From the NCBI RefSeq assembly GCF_013403875.1, contig NZ_JACBNX010000016.1, positions 62,001 through 126,000 of the forward strand: 64,000 nt of DNA, read 5' to 3'. The notes under the pieces are model-generated. The model was given only the letters and a program-made list of their open reading frames with translations, had not been told where the DNA came from and did not search any database. A program made the position numbers and the translations under genes. Shown here one piece after another: positions 8,802 to 19,488 of the stretch. Each line of letters opens with the position of its first letter. Within the stretch, counting starts at the first letter, position 1. Source of the stretch: Burkholderia guangdongensis (lineage in GTDB: Bacteria > Pseudomonadota > Gammaproteobacteria > Burkholderiales > Burkholderiaceae).

Positions 8802-9789
8802 CGTGGCGGCGTGGGCGCTCGCGCTGGCGCTGATCTGCGTCGCGGCCGCGCTCATGCTGTGGCGGCACGCGGAGGTCAAGCGCGTGCGCACCGGCGCGCA
8901 GCGCTTCATCGACAGCCGGATCGAGCCCGCCGCGCGCGCGGCCGCGCGGCCGATGCCGGCGAGCCCGCCGCAGCACAACATGCCGTCGCGCGACATGCCG
9001 CCGCCCGCGGCGCGCAACGCGCCGTCCGGCCCGTTCGCCCGCTGGCGCGCGGCGGCCGACGAATATCTGGCCCAGCTGACGAGCCGCGCGGGGATCGAGG
9101 ATGCGCGCGGCAAGATGGTCGCCGCGATCGTCACGCTCGCGGCGATCGCGCTGCTCGCGGGCAGCCGGGGCGGCGCGCTCGCGTTCATCGCGGCGCTCGC
9201 CGGCGGGATCTCGCTGCTCTGGTTCTGGCTCGCGTCGCGGATCCAGCGCCGCCGGCTGCGGATCGTCCAGCAGATTCCGTCGTTCCTCGACGGGATCGTG
9301 CGTCTCGTCACGCTCGGCAACAGCGTGCCGGCCGCGTTCCAGGCCGCGCTGCTGACCACCGAGGCGCCGCTGCGCGGCTGCCTCGACCACGTGTCGCGCA
9401 TGCTGCGCACCGGCGTCGAGATCGACCGCGCGATGATGCATATCTCGCAGGTCTACCGGACCCGGGAGTTCGAGCTCGTCGGCTCGGTGCTGCGGCTGTC
9501 GGTCAAGTACGGCGGCCGCGCGGACGTGATGCTCGACCGGATGGCGGTGTTCATGCGCGACCTCGAGCAGGCCGAGCGCGAGCTGATGGCGCTGTCGTCG
9601 GAGACGCGGCTGTCGGCGCTCGTGCTGATGGCGCTGCCGGTCGCGATCGGCGGCTTCGTCGTCGCGACCAATCCGTCGTATCTGCACGGCATGTGGATCG
9701 ACCCGACCGGCCGGCCGATACTTTTTGTCGCGTTCGTGCTGCAGCTCGTGGGGGCAGCATGCTTGTACCGGATGGCCCGGCTCAGGTGA
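8794..9789 (+). CDS. tadB: Inner-membrane platform protein TadB
   Basis: 331 aa with the type II secretion F (GspF-like) domain, forming the inner-membrane platform of the pilus with TadC. The ATG at 8794 lies inside the end of tadA with GGAGG 7 nt upstream, so the two are translationally coupled. Hydrophobic helices occur at the N-terminus, in the centre (residues about 109-145) and at the C-terminus, around the cytoplasmic T2SSF domain (PSFLDGIVRLVTLGNSV). Confidence 0.93.
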   Translation: MYSVAAWALALALICVAAALMLWRHAEVKRVRTGAQRFIDSRIEPAARAAARPMPASPPQHNMPSRDMPPPAARNAPSGPFARWRAAADEYLAQLTSRAGIEDARGKMVAAIVTLAAIALLAGSRGGALAFIAALAGGISLLWFWLASRIQRRRLRIVQQIPSFLDGIVRLVTLGNSVPAAFQAALLTTEAPLRGCLDHVSRMLRTGVEIDRAMMHISQVYRTREFELVGSVLRLSVKYGGRADVMLDRMAVFMRDLEQAERELMALSSETRLSALVLMALPVAIGGFVVATNPSYLHGMWIDPTGRPILFVAFVLQLVGAACLYRMARLR

Positions 9790-9793
9790 CGTC

Positions 9794-10792
9794 ATGACGC
9801 CCATTCAACTCGGATCGATCGCACTGGCTCTCGCCGCACTCGGCGTGCTGATGTTCGCGGTGACCGCGCTGTTGCGCGCGAGCGCGGTTACGCGCGCCGA
9901 GCGCGCGCTGTCCGACGCGCTCGACCGGCGGATCGCCGCGCTCGAGGCCGCGAAGGCGCGCGGCGCGGCGGACGACGGCGTGCCGCGCGCGGCGCCGGCT
10001 GCGCCGAGCCGCGAGCGCATCGCGCGCTTTCTCGAGCGGCTGTCGACGACCGGGATGCGCTGGCTCGACACCGGCTTCGGCCAGCGCGTGGTTGCGGAAG
10101 AGGACCGCCGTCTGCTCGAGCAGTGCGGCTTCGTCGACGCGCGCACGCGCGGCCTGTTCCTGAGCGCGCGGATCGCGGGCGGGACCGTGCTGCCGCTGCT
10201 GTTCGCGGCGTTCGCGAGCGGACGCGTAGGCGGCGCGCACTGGATGACCGGGATGACCGTCGCGTTCATCGTCGGCTTCATGCTGCCGAAGCTGTACGTG
10301 AAGCGGCGCGCGGCCGCGCGGCGGCAGGGCGTCGTCGACGAGCTGCCGCTGCTCGTCGACATGCTGCGCCTGCTGCAGGGCGTCGGGCTGTCGCTCGACC
10401 AGAGCCTGCAGGTCGTGACGAACGATTTTCGCGGGATGCTGCCGGTGCTGTCGTCGGAGATGGGGATCGCGCAGCGCCAGTTCGCGGCGGGCCGTTCACG
10501 CGAGCAGTCGTTGCAGCGGCTGTCGACCGGATTCGACAACGAGGATCTGCGCGCGGTCGTGCGGCTGATGATTCAGGTCGACAAGCATGGCGGCGCGGTG
10601 CAGGAGCCGCTGAAGCAGTTCGGCGAGCGGCTGCGCGAGACGCGGCGCTCGATGCTGCGCGAGCGCATCGGCCGGCTGACGGTGAAGATGACGGGCGTGA
10701 TGATCCTGACGCTGCTGCCGGCGCTGCTGATCGTGACGGCCGGCCCGGGGATGCTCGCGGTGTTGCGCGCGCTGTCGTCGGTGCAGCACTGA
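9794..10792 (+). CDS. tadC: Inner-membrane platform protein TadC
   Basis: 332 aa, second T2SSF-domain protein and usual partner of TadB. The N-terminal helix is followed by a cytoplasmic region, then two central helices, the T2SSF core (ELPLLVDMLRLLQGVGLSL) and a C-terminal hydrophobic segment. The start at 9794 is 4 nt after the tadB stop. Earlier in-frame ATGs lie inside tadB and give a non-hydrophobic leader. Confidence 0.92.
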   Translation: MTPIQLGSIALALAALGVLMFAVTALLRASAVTRAERALSDALDRRIAALEAAKARGAADDGVPRAAPAAPSRERIARFLERLSTTGMRWLDTGFGQRVVAEEDRRLLEQCGFVDARTRGLFLSARIAGGTVLPLLFAAFASGRVGGAHWMTGMTVAFIVGFMLPKLYVKRRAAARRQGVVDELPLLVDMLRLLQGVGLSLDQSLQVVTNDFRGMLPVLSSEMGIAQRQFAAGRSREQSLQRLSTGFDNEDLRAVVRLMIQVDKHGGAVQEPLKQFGERLRETRRSMLRERIGRLTVKMTGVMILTLLPALLIVTAGPGMLAVLRALSSVQH

Positions 10793-10810
10793 CGGATGGA
10801 AGGAACGACG

Positions 10811-11677
10811 ATGAAGCGAATCGGCGAAACGGTGAAGCGGGTGGTGAAGCGGGCGGGCGTGGTGGCGGCGGCGCTGCTGCTCGGCGCGTGCGCGACGAAG
10901 GAAGGCGGGTACGGCGTCGGCGCGCAGACCGAGCGCGCGGCGCTGCTGCAGGCGGCCGGGCAGAAGCAGGACGTGCCCGATACGCCAGGCATGTATCTGG
11001 GCCTGATCGAGCGGATGCAGACGCAGGGGCTCTATTACGCGTCGCTCGCGCACATCGACGCTTACGAGAAGCAATACGGCGTGTCGCCCGACTCGATCCT
11101 GCTGCGCGCGGACGCGCTGCGGATGACCGACCAGCCGGCCGCGAGCGCGGCCGTCTACACGCAGTTGCTGAAGACGCCGCTCGCCGCGCGCGGCTATCGC
11201 GGGCTCGGACTGCTCGCGGGCGCGGCGGGCGACTTCGATCGCGCGAAGCAGGCGCTGTCGCAGGCATCGCAGCTCGCGCCGACCGACGCGTCGCTGCTGT
11301 CCGATCTCGCGTATGCGAAGCTGCGCGCGGGCGACATCGTCGGCGCGCGCGTGCCGCTGATGAAGGCGGCCGAGCTGGACCCGAAGAATCCGAAGATCGT
11401 CAGCAATCTCGCGCTCTACCTGCTCGCGGCGGGCCGCGCGCAGGACGCGCAGCGGCTGATGGTCCAGCAGAATCTGCCGGCGGACATCCGCGGCGACATC
11501 CGCAACGATGCGATGAAGGTCGTCGCCGCGTCGCGCGCGCTGCAGCGCGCGGTCGCGACGCCGCCGGTCGTGTCGCGGGGCGGCGGGCCGGGTGGGCCGA
11601 TCGCGCCGATCGCGCCGATGGCGAACAACCAGGGCTACGATCCGACCTTGCCGCTGCTTCAACGATTCGCACAATGA
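10811..11677 (+). CDS. tadD: TPR lipoprotein TadD
   Basis: About 288 aa. The start at 10811 has GGAAGGA upstream. The signal peptide ends in lipobox LGAC, so the protein is lipid-anchored. The rest consists of tetratricopeptide-type helix pairs (AAVYTQLLKTPLAARGYRG, DFDRAKQALSQA, NPKIVSNLALYLLAAGRAQ). TadD proteins act as pilotins or scaffolds for secretin assembly. The C-terminus carries a Gly/Pro linker. The stop overlaps a possible ATG of the next gene. Confidence 0.9.
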   Translation: MKRIGETVKRVVKRAGVVAAALLLGACATKEGGYGVGAQTERAALLQAAGQKQDVPDTPGMYLGLIERMQTQGLYYASLAHIDAYEKQYGVSPDSILLRADALRMTDQPAASAAVYTQLLKTPLAARGYRGLGLLAGAAGDFDRAKQALSQASQLAPTDASLLSDLAYAKLRAGDIVGARVPLMKAAELDPKNPKIVSNLALYLLAAGRAQDAQRLMVQQNLPADIRGDIRNDAMKVVAASRALQRAVATPPVVSRGGGPGGPIAPIAPMANNQGYDPTLPLLQRFAQ

Positions 11678-11697
11678 CGAGACGTCCGGGAAAAGAC

Positions 11698-12033
11698 ATG
11701 AACAACGACAAGATGGGCCGAAACGGATGCGCGGGACGTATCGCGGTGCTCTGCGCAATCGTGTGCGCGGCGCTGGGCACGACGGCCGCATATGGGCAGG
11801 ACGGGGCGCCGAATGCGTCCGACGTCGAGCGTTCGACGAACGAGTGGCTCGCGCTTCAGCGCGAGAACCGCGCGGCGGCACCGGTGCAGCCGGTGCTCGG
11901 CGACGTCGCGACGATCGTCTATCAGCGCTATGTCGATTCGTTCAAGAACAAGATTCCGGACTCGATGAGTTCGCAGCTGGGTGGCGGCGGGTCCGGCGGC
12001 GGTGGGTCGGGCGGCGGGCAGGCAGCGCAATAG
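11698..12033 (+). CDS. DUF3613-type small exported protein
   Basis: About 111 aa. Signal peptide (AVLCAIVCAALGTTAAYG) followed by a conserved segment ERSTNEWLALQRENRAA and a C-terminal Gly/Ser run. This matches the small DUF3613 proteins that sit in Burkholderia/Ralstonia tad loci, function unknown. An alternative ATG at 11674 overlaps the tadD stop (ATGA) and would add MTRRPGKD before the same signal, and coupling makes that start plausible too. Confidence 0.75.
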   Translation: MNNDKMGRNGCAGRIAVLCAIVCAALGTTAAYGQDGAPNASDVERSTNEWLALQRENRAAAPVQPVLGDVATIVYQRYVDSFKNKIPDSMSSQLGGGGSGGGGSGGGQAAQ

Positions 12034-12044
12034 GCGAGACGGCG

Positions 12045-14117
12045 ATGCGGGCAGTTCAATCACACGTGGCTCATGCGGCTCAGCGCAAGCGCTCCGGCCT
12101 GTCGCGACGGCGCCGTCAGCGCGGTGCCGTCGCGATGCTCGCGGCGATCTGGGTGTCGGTCGCGATCATCTCGCTCGCGACGATCGACATCGGCAACCTG
12201 TTTTACCAGCGGCGCGATCTGCAGCGCATCGCGGATCTGGCCGCGCTCGCCGCGGTGCAGTCGATGGATCCGACGGACACGACCTGCGGCGGCAGTGCGA
12301 ACGCGGCGAAGCCGAATGCGACGTCGGTTGCGTTGAGCAATGCGCAGAAGAACGATTCGAACACGGTGAGCACGAGCGCGCCGGTCGCCGGCAGCGACCA
12401 GCTGTCGCTGACGTGCGGCCGCTGGGATGCGAGCGGCACCGGCGTCACCTATACGCCGGCGACGGCCGGAACGACGCAGCTGAACGCGACGCGTGTAACG
12501 ATGACGCGCGCGATGCGCTATTTCTTTCTCGGCGATTTTTCGTGGCTCGGCGCGGGGCCGGCGACGGTGTCCGCGAGCTCGACCGCGCGCGCGAGCCAGA
12601 TCGACACGTTCTCGGTCAGCGGGACGCTGCTGAACCTGAACCCGACCTGGCTGAACGCGATCCTGAGCAAGCTGCTCGGCGCGAACGTCAATCTGACGCT
12701 GGCCGATTATCAATCGCTTGCGGGCGCGAGCATCAAGCTCGGTGACCTGGCGACGGCATTCGGCGTCGGCTCCGTGAACGGGCTGATCACGATGGGCGCG
12801 ACCGACACCGCAACGCTGGCCGGCAAGCTGAATACGTATGTCGGCGTGGTCAAGCCGGGCACGGATTCGTCTGGCATCAGCCACAGCAGCGGCTATGTCG
12901 CGCAACTGCAGGCCGCGTCGTCGACGCTCGGGAAGCTCGTGGGCTTTGGCCTCGCGAAGCAATCGCTGAGTCTCGCGAGTTCCAGCGCGTCGAGCGCGTC
13001 GGCGCTGAAGATCGGCCTCGGCAATCCGCAGGCGGGCGCCAATTCGACGATCAACCTGTTCGATCTGTTGTTGACCTCGGCCGAAGTCGCGAACGGCACG
13101 AACGGGATCGCGCTGAGCGGGACGCTGCCGCTCGGAACATTGACGCAGGGCACGCTGACGCAATGTCCGTCGGGATCATGTGCGATCAGTGCGACGAACG
13201 TGCAGTTGCAGATTCTGAGCCCGCCGTCGATCGCGATCGGTGAGGCGGGCCTGCTACCGGATGGGGTGACGTGGCGCACACAGGCGTCGTCGGCCGAGAT
13301 CGGTCTGTTTCTCGACGTGGTGACGCCGACGCTGAACGTGTCGATTCTCGGTCTCGTCGGCGCGCAGCTGAGCGGCGTGTCGCTGCCGCTGTACCTGGTC
13401 GCGGGCGGCCCGGCCAACGCGTGGCTCGCCGCGACGAATTGCCAGGCGAGTGCCGCGCAGAGCACGATCACGATCGGCGCGCAGCCGCACATCGCGCGCT
13501 TGTGCGCGAGCAGCCCGCCGGGCGGCACGCTCAATCTGAATAACACGAGCAGTTGCCCGGCCGCGTCGGGCACGCTCCAGATCGCGACGCTGTCCGCGAC
13601 GCTGGTGGGCCTTCCGCTCGCGTCCGTGCCGATCTCGGCGACTGTTGCGAATCCGCTGCTGCAGATCGGCAGCAGCGACACGCAGAAATACTACAGCGCG
13701 CCGTACACGGAGCCGAGTACGCTGACGGGCAACGCGTATCCGGCGAACACGCCGTACCAGTTCTGCAACGACACGGTGAACTATCCGTCGCCGGCCGTGT
13801 GCCCGGACGGCTGGTCGAGCAATCCGTACTGGACGACGTACAACAACAACCTCGGCTCGCAGCTCGGGAAGGCGGTGACCAATTTGAACCTGCAGCAGCT
13901 GAATGTCTCGGTGACGACGATTCTGGGCGTCACGATTCCGCTGACGATCCCGGTCGCCACGCTGACCACGATTCTCGGCGACATCCTGACGCCCATCCTG
14001 TCGTCGCTCGATACGCTGATTGTCCCGTTGCTGAACACGCTCGGCGTGCAGGTCGGCCAGGCCACCGTGCATCAGATATCGCTGACCTGCAACGCCGCGC
14101 AACTCGTCAACAATTGA
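12045..14117 (+). CDS. tadG: TadG-like pilus-associated surface protein
   Basis: 690 aa. A basic N-terminus (RRRRQRGAVAML) leads into the TadE/TadG-type transmembrane helix (AAIWVSVAIISLATIDIG), followed by a large extracytoplasmic region rich in Ser/Thr/Asn with paired Cys residues. TadG proteins in this family help anchor or modulate the pilus at the envelope. No von Willebrand MIDAS motif is evident. The gene is preceded by a short gap after the DUF3613 gene and ends 15 nt before the regulator gene. Confidence 0.85.
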   Translation: MRAVQSHVAHAAQRKRSGLSRRRRQRGAVAMLAAIWVSVAIISLATIDIGNLFYQRRDLQRIADLAALAAVQSMDPTDTTCGGSANAAKPNATSVALSNAQKNDSNTVSTSAPVAGSDQLSLTCGRWDASGTGVTYTPATAGTTQLNATRVTMTRAMRYFFLGDFSWLGAGPATVSASSTARASQIDTFSVSGTLLNLNPTWLNAILSKLLGANVNLTLADYQSLAGASIKLGDLATAFGVGSVNGLITMGATDTATLAGKLNTYVGVVKPGTDSSGISHSSGYVAQLQAASSTLGKLVGFGLAKQSLSLASSSASSASALKIGLGNPQAGANSTINLFDLLLTSAEVANGTNGIALSGTLPLGTLTQGTLTQCPSGSCAISATNVQLQILSPPSIAIGEAGLLPDGVTWRTQASSAEIGLFLDVVTPTLNVSILGLVGAQLSGVSLPLYLVAGGPANAWLAATNCQASAAQSTITIGAQPHIARLCASSPPGGTLNLNNTSSCPAASGTLQIATLSATLVGLPLASVPISATVANPLLQIGSSDTQKYYSAPYTEPSTLTGNAYPANTPYQFCNDTVNYPSPAVCPDGWSSNPYWTTYNNNLGSQLGKAVTNLNLQQLNVSVTTILGVTIPLTIPVATLTTILGDILTPILSSLDTLIVPLLNTLGVQVGQATVHQISLTCNAAQLVNN

Positions 14118-15524
<1,407 letters not shown>

Positions 15525-15592
15525 GCGTGCCGGCGGTCAATAATGAGATAATCGCGGCGAGCATTACAACGCATCGTAGCGGGAATAATTAC

Positions 15593-16294
15593 ATGAGCCA
15601 GATGACGGGGTTGGGGCGAGCATGCGTCATGCTCGCCGTATGGGGATGTGCGCAGGGCGCGCACGCACAGGCGTTGGCGACCGGCATGGGGACGCCGGCG
15701 GCCACGCAGGCGGTGCAGCCGGTCTCGTCGACCGTTGCCGCGCTGCCGTCGGTCGACACGCAGGTTCAGCCGGGCGAAACGACGGGCCAGAGCACGATCG
15801 ACGAGCTGCAGCGCCAGATCCAGGCGCACGCGCTGACCGAAATGCGCACGAGCTACAACGGCAGCTACGGCGCGAGCCTGTTGTTCAATGTCGGCGACGG
15901 CACGTATTTCGTCGCGCTGTTCCAGCAAAAGGCATTCTGGCGCGTGATCAGGACGGACAACGACACGCGCGCGGAAGCGATCTATCGCGACTTTTCCCGT
16001 CAGGCCGAGCGCCTGGCGACGAACGAGCTGCAGGCGGCGAAGCTGGCTTCGCAGAAGGCGCAGACGGACCGGCAGATCGCGGTCACGCAGGCGCGCGCGC
16101 AGCGCCTGCAGACGGATCTGAGCATCGCGCGCGAGCAGCAGGCGTCAGTGGCCGATCGCCAGCGCGAGGCGCGTAGCGAGACGGTGGCGCTGCAGGCGCA
16201 GCAGGCGCAACTGCAGTCGCAGCTTCGCGCGTTGCAGCAGCAGGTGCGGTCGCTGGAGCGCCAGACCGATGCCGGCTTGCCGGCGGCACGCTAG
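15593..16294 (+). CDS. DUF2968 family exported coiled-coil protein
   Basis: 233 aa. Signal peptide ending AHAQA, a globular middle region (LLFNVGDGTYFVALFQQKAFWRV) and a long C-terminal coiled coil rich in Gln/Ala/Arg (QQAQLQSQLRALQQQ). This corresponds to the uncharacterised periplasmic DUF2968 family found in Burkholderiales. The ATG at 15593 is chosen because the segment upstream is not a signal sequence and the leader fits from here. A bidirectional terminator follows. Confidence 0.75.
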   Translation: MSQMTGLGRACVMLAVWGCAQGAHAQALATGMGTPAATQAVQPVSSTVAALPSVDTQVQPGETTGQSTIDELQRQIQAHALTEMRTSYNGSYGASLLFNVGDGTYFVALFQQKAFWRVIRTDNDTRAEAIYRDFSRQAERLATNELQAAKLASQKAQTDRQIAVTQARAQRLQTDLSIAREQQASVADRQREARSETVALQAQQAQLQSQLRALQQQVRSLERQTDAGLPAAR

Positions 16295-16336
16295 GCGGAG
16301 AAGGGCGCGCCGCGCGACGCGGCAAGGATCAAACGA

Positions 16337-16362
16337 AAAGGGCAAGCATTCGCTTGCCCTTT
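16337..16362. terminator. Bidirectional intrinsic terminator
   Basis: An 11-bp stem AAAGGGCAAGC/GCTTGCCCTTT (16337-16347 and 16352-16362) with a 4-nt loop. It has an A-run on one side and a T-run on the other, and lies between the convergent DUF2968 and hfq2 genes, so it can serve both. Confidence 0.85.
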
Positions 16363-16387
16363 CGCATTTCCGGCTGCCCGGCCGGCC

Positions 16388-16999
16388 TTACTGGCCGTCC
16401 GGCACGATCCGCCGGCGGCGCGTGACGATCACGGGCCCGTTGGTGTTGCGCGTGTCGGACGATCCCGTCGATCCCGGCGAACCCGACCGGTCGCCGCCTT
16501 CGCGTGATCCCGATCCACCACCGTACGATTCTCGTGATCCGCCACCGTACGATTCGCGCGATCCGCCGCCATACGATTCGCGCGATCCACCGCCGTACGA
16601 CTCGCGAGATCCGCCGCCATACGGTTCGCGCGGTTCGCGCGGCTCACGCGGCCCGTGACCTTCGCCGCGAGACTCGCGAGAGCCGCCATGCGAACCGTAC
16701 GGGCTGTGCCCGCCGCCTTCGCGGCCGCCGGGGCGGCCGCCGCCACCGGGGCGCGGGCCGCGCGGGCCGCCGCCGCCCGGACGGGCGCCGCCGGTGTCGA
16801 GCTGGATCGTCGAGATCGCGCGCTTGTAAATGCCTTGCAGACCCACGGGGGTGCGCAGCATCACCAGGTATTGGTCGAACGACTCGATGCAGCCCGTCAG
16901 GCGAATGCCGTTGACGAGATAGATTTCGACGCGCTTGCGTTCCTTGCGCGCCGCATTGATGAAGTCGTTTTGCGGATGGGATTCTGCGGGATTGGCCAT
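16388..16999 (-). CDS. hfq2: RNA chaperone Hfq with long glycine-rich tail (Hfq2 type)
   Basis: 203 aa, about 2.5 times a standard Hfq. The N-terminal 72 residues are a full Sm fold: Sm1 ([19 protein letters not shown]) and the Sm2 motif YKRAIST, where the usual YKHAIS His is Arg. After residue 75 the chain is almost only Gly, Arg, Pro, Ser and Tyr, including five to six RESYGGGS octapeptides. Burkholderia species are known to carry a short Hfq1 and a long Hfq2 with such a tail, and this is the latter. The tail is expected to be disordered, with possible extra RNA contacts. It is convergent with the preceding gene. Confidence 0.92.
   Translation of the reverse strand: MANPAESHPQNDFINAARKERKRVEIYLVNGIRLTGCIESFDQYLVMLRTPVGLQGIYKRAISTIQLDTGGARPGGGGPRGPRPGGGGRPGGREGGGHSPYGSHGGSRESRGEGHGPREPREPREPYGGGSRESYGGGSRESYGGGSRESYGGGSRESYGGGSGSREGGDRSGSPGSTGSSDTRNTNGPVIVTRRRRIVPDGQ
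16512..16631 (-). repeat. 24-nt tandem repeat in the hfq2 tail
   Basis: Five 24-nt units start at 16512, 16536, 16560, 16584 and 16608, each encoding one octapeptide of the RESYGGGS type. Units differ only at a few silent or near-silent positions. Confidence 0.9.
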
Positions 17000-17294
17000 T
17001 GAGATGCGGCAGGAGCCTGCGTCAGAAAATATGTTGTGCGTATGGGCGTAGCGTGAAAAAACACGAGCCAGTTGGCCGAATTCTACCCTGTTCGATCGGC
17101 AAGCGCGCGCCTGCGTTCGTGCTCAGCCGTTTCCCACTATAGACGGTTCCGCCCGTTTGCGCGATTCGGCCGAATGGACGAATGACTCTGTTACGTTGCG
17201 TTACGTCTCTCGCATCGGCGTTGCACCCCGGCGCGCGCGATTCGTCTACAGTCCGGATCGCAAGCCGGGCAGGCCGGCGCATAGAGATCAGAAC

Positions 17295-17567
17295 ATGAAC
17301 AAGAGGCGAATGGTGATGTGGCTGGGCGGTGCGGCGTGGCTCGCATCGGGCAGCGCGATGGCGGCGCACGTCGACGTGGCGGTCGGGCTCGGCGTACCGG
17401 TCTATGCCGAACCGCCGCCGGTCTATGTCGCGCCGCAGCCGGCGGTCGTCGCATATCCGGGCTATGACGGTGGCTACGACGACGAGGACCGCGACCGCTA
17501 CCGCGAGTGGCGCAAGCACGAGTACAAGCGCTGGCACAAGCATCACGAAGACGACGACGAGGACTGA
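17295..17567 (+). CDS. Small exported protein, function unknown
   Basis: 90 aa. A signal peptide (MVMWLGGAAWLASGSAMAA) is followed by a Pro/Val/Tyr-rich segment (PPPVYVAPQPAVVAYPGY) and a highly charged His/Lys/Asp/Glu C-terminus (HKHHEDDDED) that could bind metal ions. It resembles small periplasmic proteins often annotated as hypothetical or YXWGXW-like in Burkholderia. AGAGATC lies upstream of the ATG. The 295-bp gap before it carries only the divergent hfq2 5' region, with no strong promoter evident. Confidence 0.65.
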   Translation: MNKRRMVMWLGGAAWLASGSAMAAHVDVAVGLGVPVYAEPPPVYVAPQPAVVAYPGYDGGYDDEDRDRYREWRKHEYKRWHKHHEDDDED

Positions 17568-17677
17568 TCGCCGCCCGGGCGGCGCGGATGGCGCCGCTCG
17601 AAACCGATCGTGAGTTCGTGCGACGGATAGCCGTTCGGGTCGTTTCGGATGGACTCGCACAGCCGCGTCACGTGCGC

Positions 17678-19468
17678 TCACGCATCGGGCTTCCCGTTCA
17701 GCTTCGCGATCTCCTCGTCGCGCAGCGCGCGGCGCAGGATCTTGCCGACGTTGGTCTGCGGCAGCGAATCGCGGAACTCGACGATCTTCGGCATCTTGTA
17801 GCCGGTCAGGTTCTTGCGGCAGTGCGCGAGCACGTCGTCGACCGTCAGCGCCGGATCGCGCCGCACGACGAACACCTTGATCCGCTCGCCCTGCACCGGA
17901 TCCGGCACGCCGATCGCGGCCGCCTCGCTGATCCCCGGATGCATCACGAGCACCGCCTCGATCTCGTTCGGATACACGTTGAAGCCCGACACGAGGATCA
18001 TGTCCTTCTTGCGGTCGATGAGCCGCGTGTAGCCGCGCTCGTCCATGATCCCGACGTCGCCGGTCGCGAGCCAGCCGTCGGCGTCGATCACCTTCGCGGT
18101 CTCGTCGGGGCGCTGCCAGTAGCCGCGCATCACCTGCGGGCCGTGCACGCACAGCTCGCCGGCCTCGCCGATGCCGGCCCACGTGCCGTCCTCGCGGCGA
18201 AAGCGCACGACCGTCGACGGCGCCGGCAGCCCGATCGACCCGCTGAACGCCTGCATGTCCTGCAGGTTCACCGGATTCATCGTGACGATCGGCGAGCATT
18301 CGGTGAGGCCGTAGCCTTCGATGATCGGCTTGCCGGTCACCTGCTGGAAGCGCTCCGCGACCGCGCGCTGCATCGCCATCCCGCCCGCCATCGCGAGCTT
18401 CAGCTTCGAGAAATCGCGCTTCCTGAATTCCTCGTCGTCCAGGAACGCGTTGTACAGCGTGTTGATCCCGGTGATGCCGGTGAACGTCTCGTGGCGGATG
18501 ATCTTCATCACCATCTTTGTGTCGCGCGGGTTCGCGATCAGGATGTTGCGCCCGCCGAGCCCGAGGAAGATCAGCGCGTTCACCGTCAGCGAATAGATGT
18601 GATAGAGCGGCAGCGGCGTGAGCACCGTCTCGGCGTCGCCGGTCATCTGGTCGGCGGTCCACGATTTCGCCTGCAGCAGGTTCGCGATCAGGTTGCCGTG
18701 CGTGAGCATCGCGCCCTTCGCGACGCCCGTCGTGCCGCCCGTGTACTGCAGGAACGCGAGATCGTCGCGCGTGAGCTTCACAGGCCGCGGCGCTTCGCGC
18801 GCGCCGGCCGCGAGCGCCGCGCGCAGGCCGACCGCCTGCGGCAGATGGTAGGCGGGCACGAGCTTCTTCACGTGCTTCAGCACGAAGTTGATCAGGCGGC
18901 CCTTCGCGTTGAAGCCGTCGGCGAGCAGGTCGCCGAGCGCGGTGACGAGCACGTGCTTCACCTGCGTTTCCGGCAGCGCCTCCTGCAGCGTGTGCGCGAA
19001 GTTCTCGAATACGACGATCGTCCGCGCGCCGCTGTCCTTCAGCTGATGCGCGAGCTCGCGCGCGGTGTACAGCGGATTCACGTTGACGACGATCGCGCCG
19101 GCCTTCAACGCGCCGAACAGCGCGACCGGGTACTGGAACGTGTTCGGCAGCATGATCGCGACGCGCTCGCCCGGCTGCACGCCGATTTGCTGCAGATATG
19201 ACGCGAACGCGGCCACCTTCCGGGCGAGCCCGCGATAGGTCAGCGACGCGCCCGCGCTGACGAACGCGACGCGCTGCGCGAACTTCGTCGTGCACTCGTC
19301 GAAATACTCGACGAGCGATGCGTACTGCGTGACGTCGATCTCGCGCGGCACGCCGGGCGGATACGACGCGTACCAGATGCCGTCGGTGTTCGGCGGCGTC
19401 CGCGCCGCTGTCTGCGTGGCTGGCTGCGCTGCCTGGTTCGCTGCTTCGTGCGCCGTGGGGGTGGGCAT
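17678..19468 (-). CDS. fadD: Long-chain fatty-acid-CoA ligase
   Basis: 596-aa acyl-CoA synthetase that activates fatty acids with ATP and CoA for beta-oxidation. The AMP-binding motif YTGGTTGVAKGAMLTHGN, the adenylate motif GYGLTECSP, the fatty-acyl signature around DGWLATGDVGIMDERGY and the C-terminal catalytic Lys in TNVGKILRR are all present. It is longer than E. coli FadD because of an Ala/Thr-rich N-terminal extension of about 30 residues. The start at 19468 has GGAG upstream. It lies 20 nt downstream of a TetR gene in the same direction, forming an operon. Confidence 0.92.
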   Translation of the reverse strand: MPTPTAHEAANQAAQPATQTAARTPPNTDGIWYASYPPGVPREIDVTQYASLVEYFDECTTKFAQRVAFVSAGASLTYRGLARKVAAFASYLQQIGVQPGERVAIMLPNTFQYPVALFGALKAGAIVVNVNPLYTARELAHQLKDSGARTIVVFENFAHTLQEALPETQVKHVLVTALGDLLADGFNAKGRLINFVLKHVKKLVPAYHLPQAVGLRAALAAGAREAPRPVKLTRDDLAFLQYTGGTTGVAKGAMLTHGNLIANLLQAKSWTADQMTGDAETVLTPLPLYHIYSLTVNALIFLGLGGRNILIANPRDTKMVMKIIRHETFTGITGINTLYNAFLDDEEFRKRDFSKLKLAMAGGMAMQRAVAERFQQVTGKPIIEGYGLTECSPIVTMNPVNLQDMQAFSGSIGLPAPSTVVRFRREDGTWAGIGEAGELCVHGPQVMRGYWQRPDETAKVIDADGWLATGDVGIMDERGYTRLIDRKKDMILVSGFNVYPNEIEAVLVMHPGISEAAAIGVPDPVQGERIKVFVVRRDPALTVDDVLAHCRKNLTGYKMPKIVEFRDSLPQTNVGKILRRALRDEEIAKLNGKPDA

Positions 19469-19488
19469 GGCGGGTCTCCGGTGTCTCG

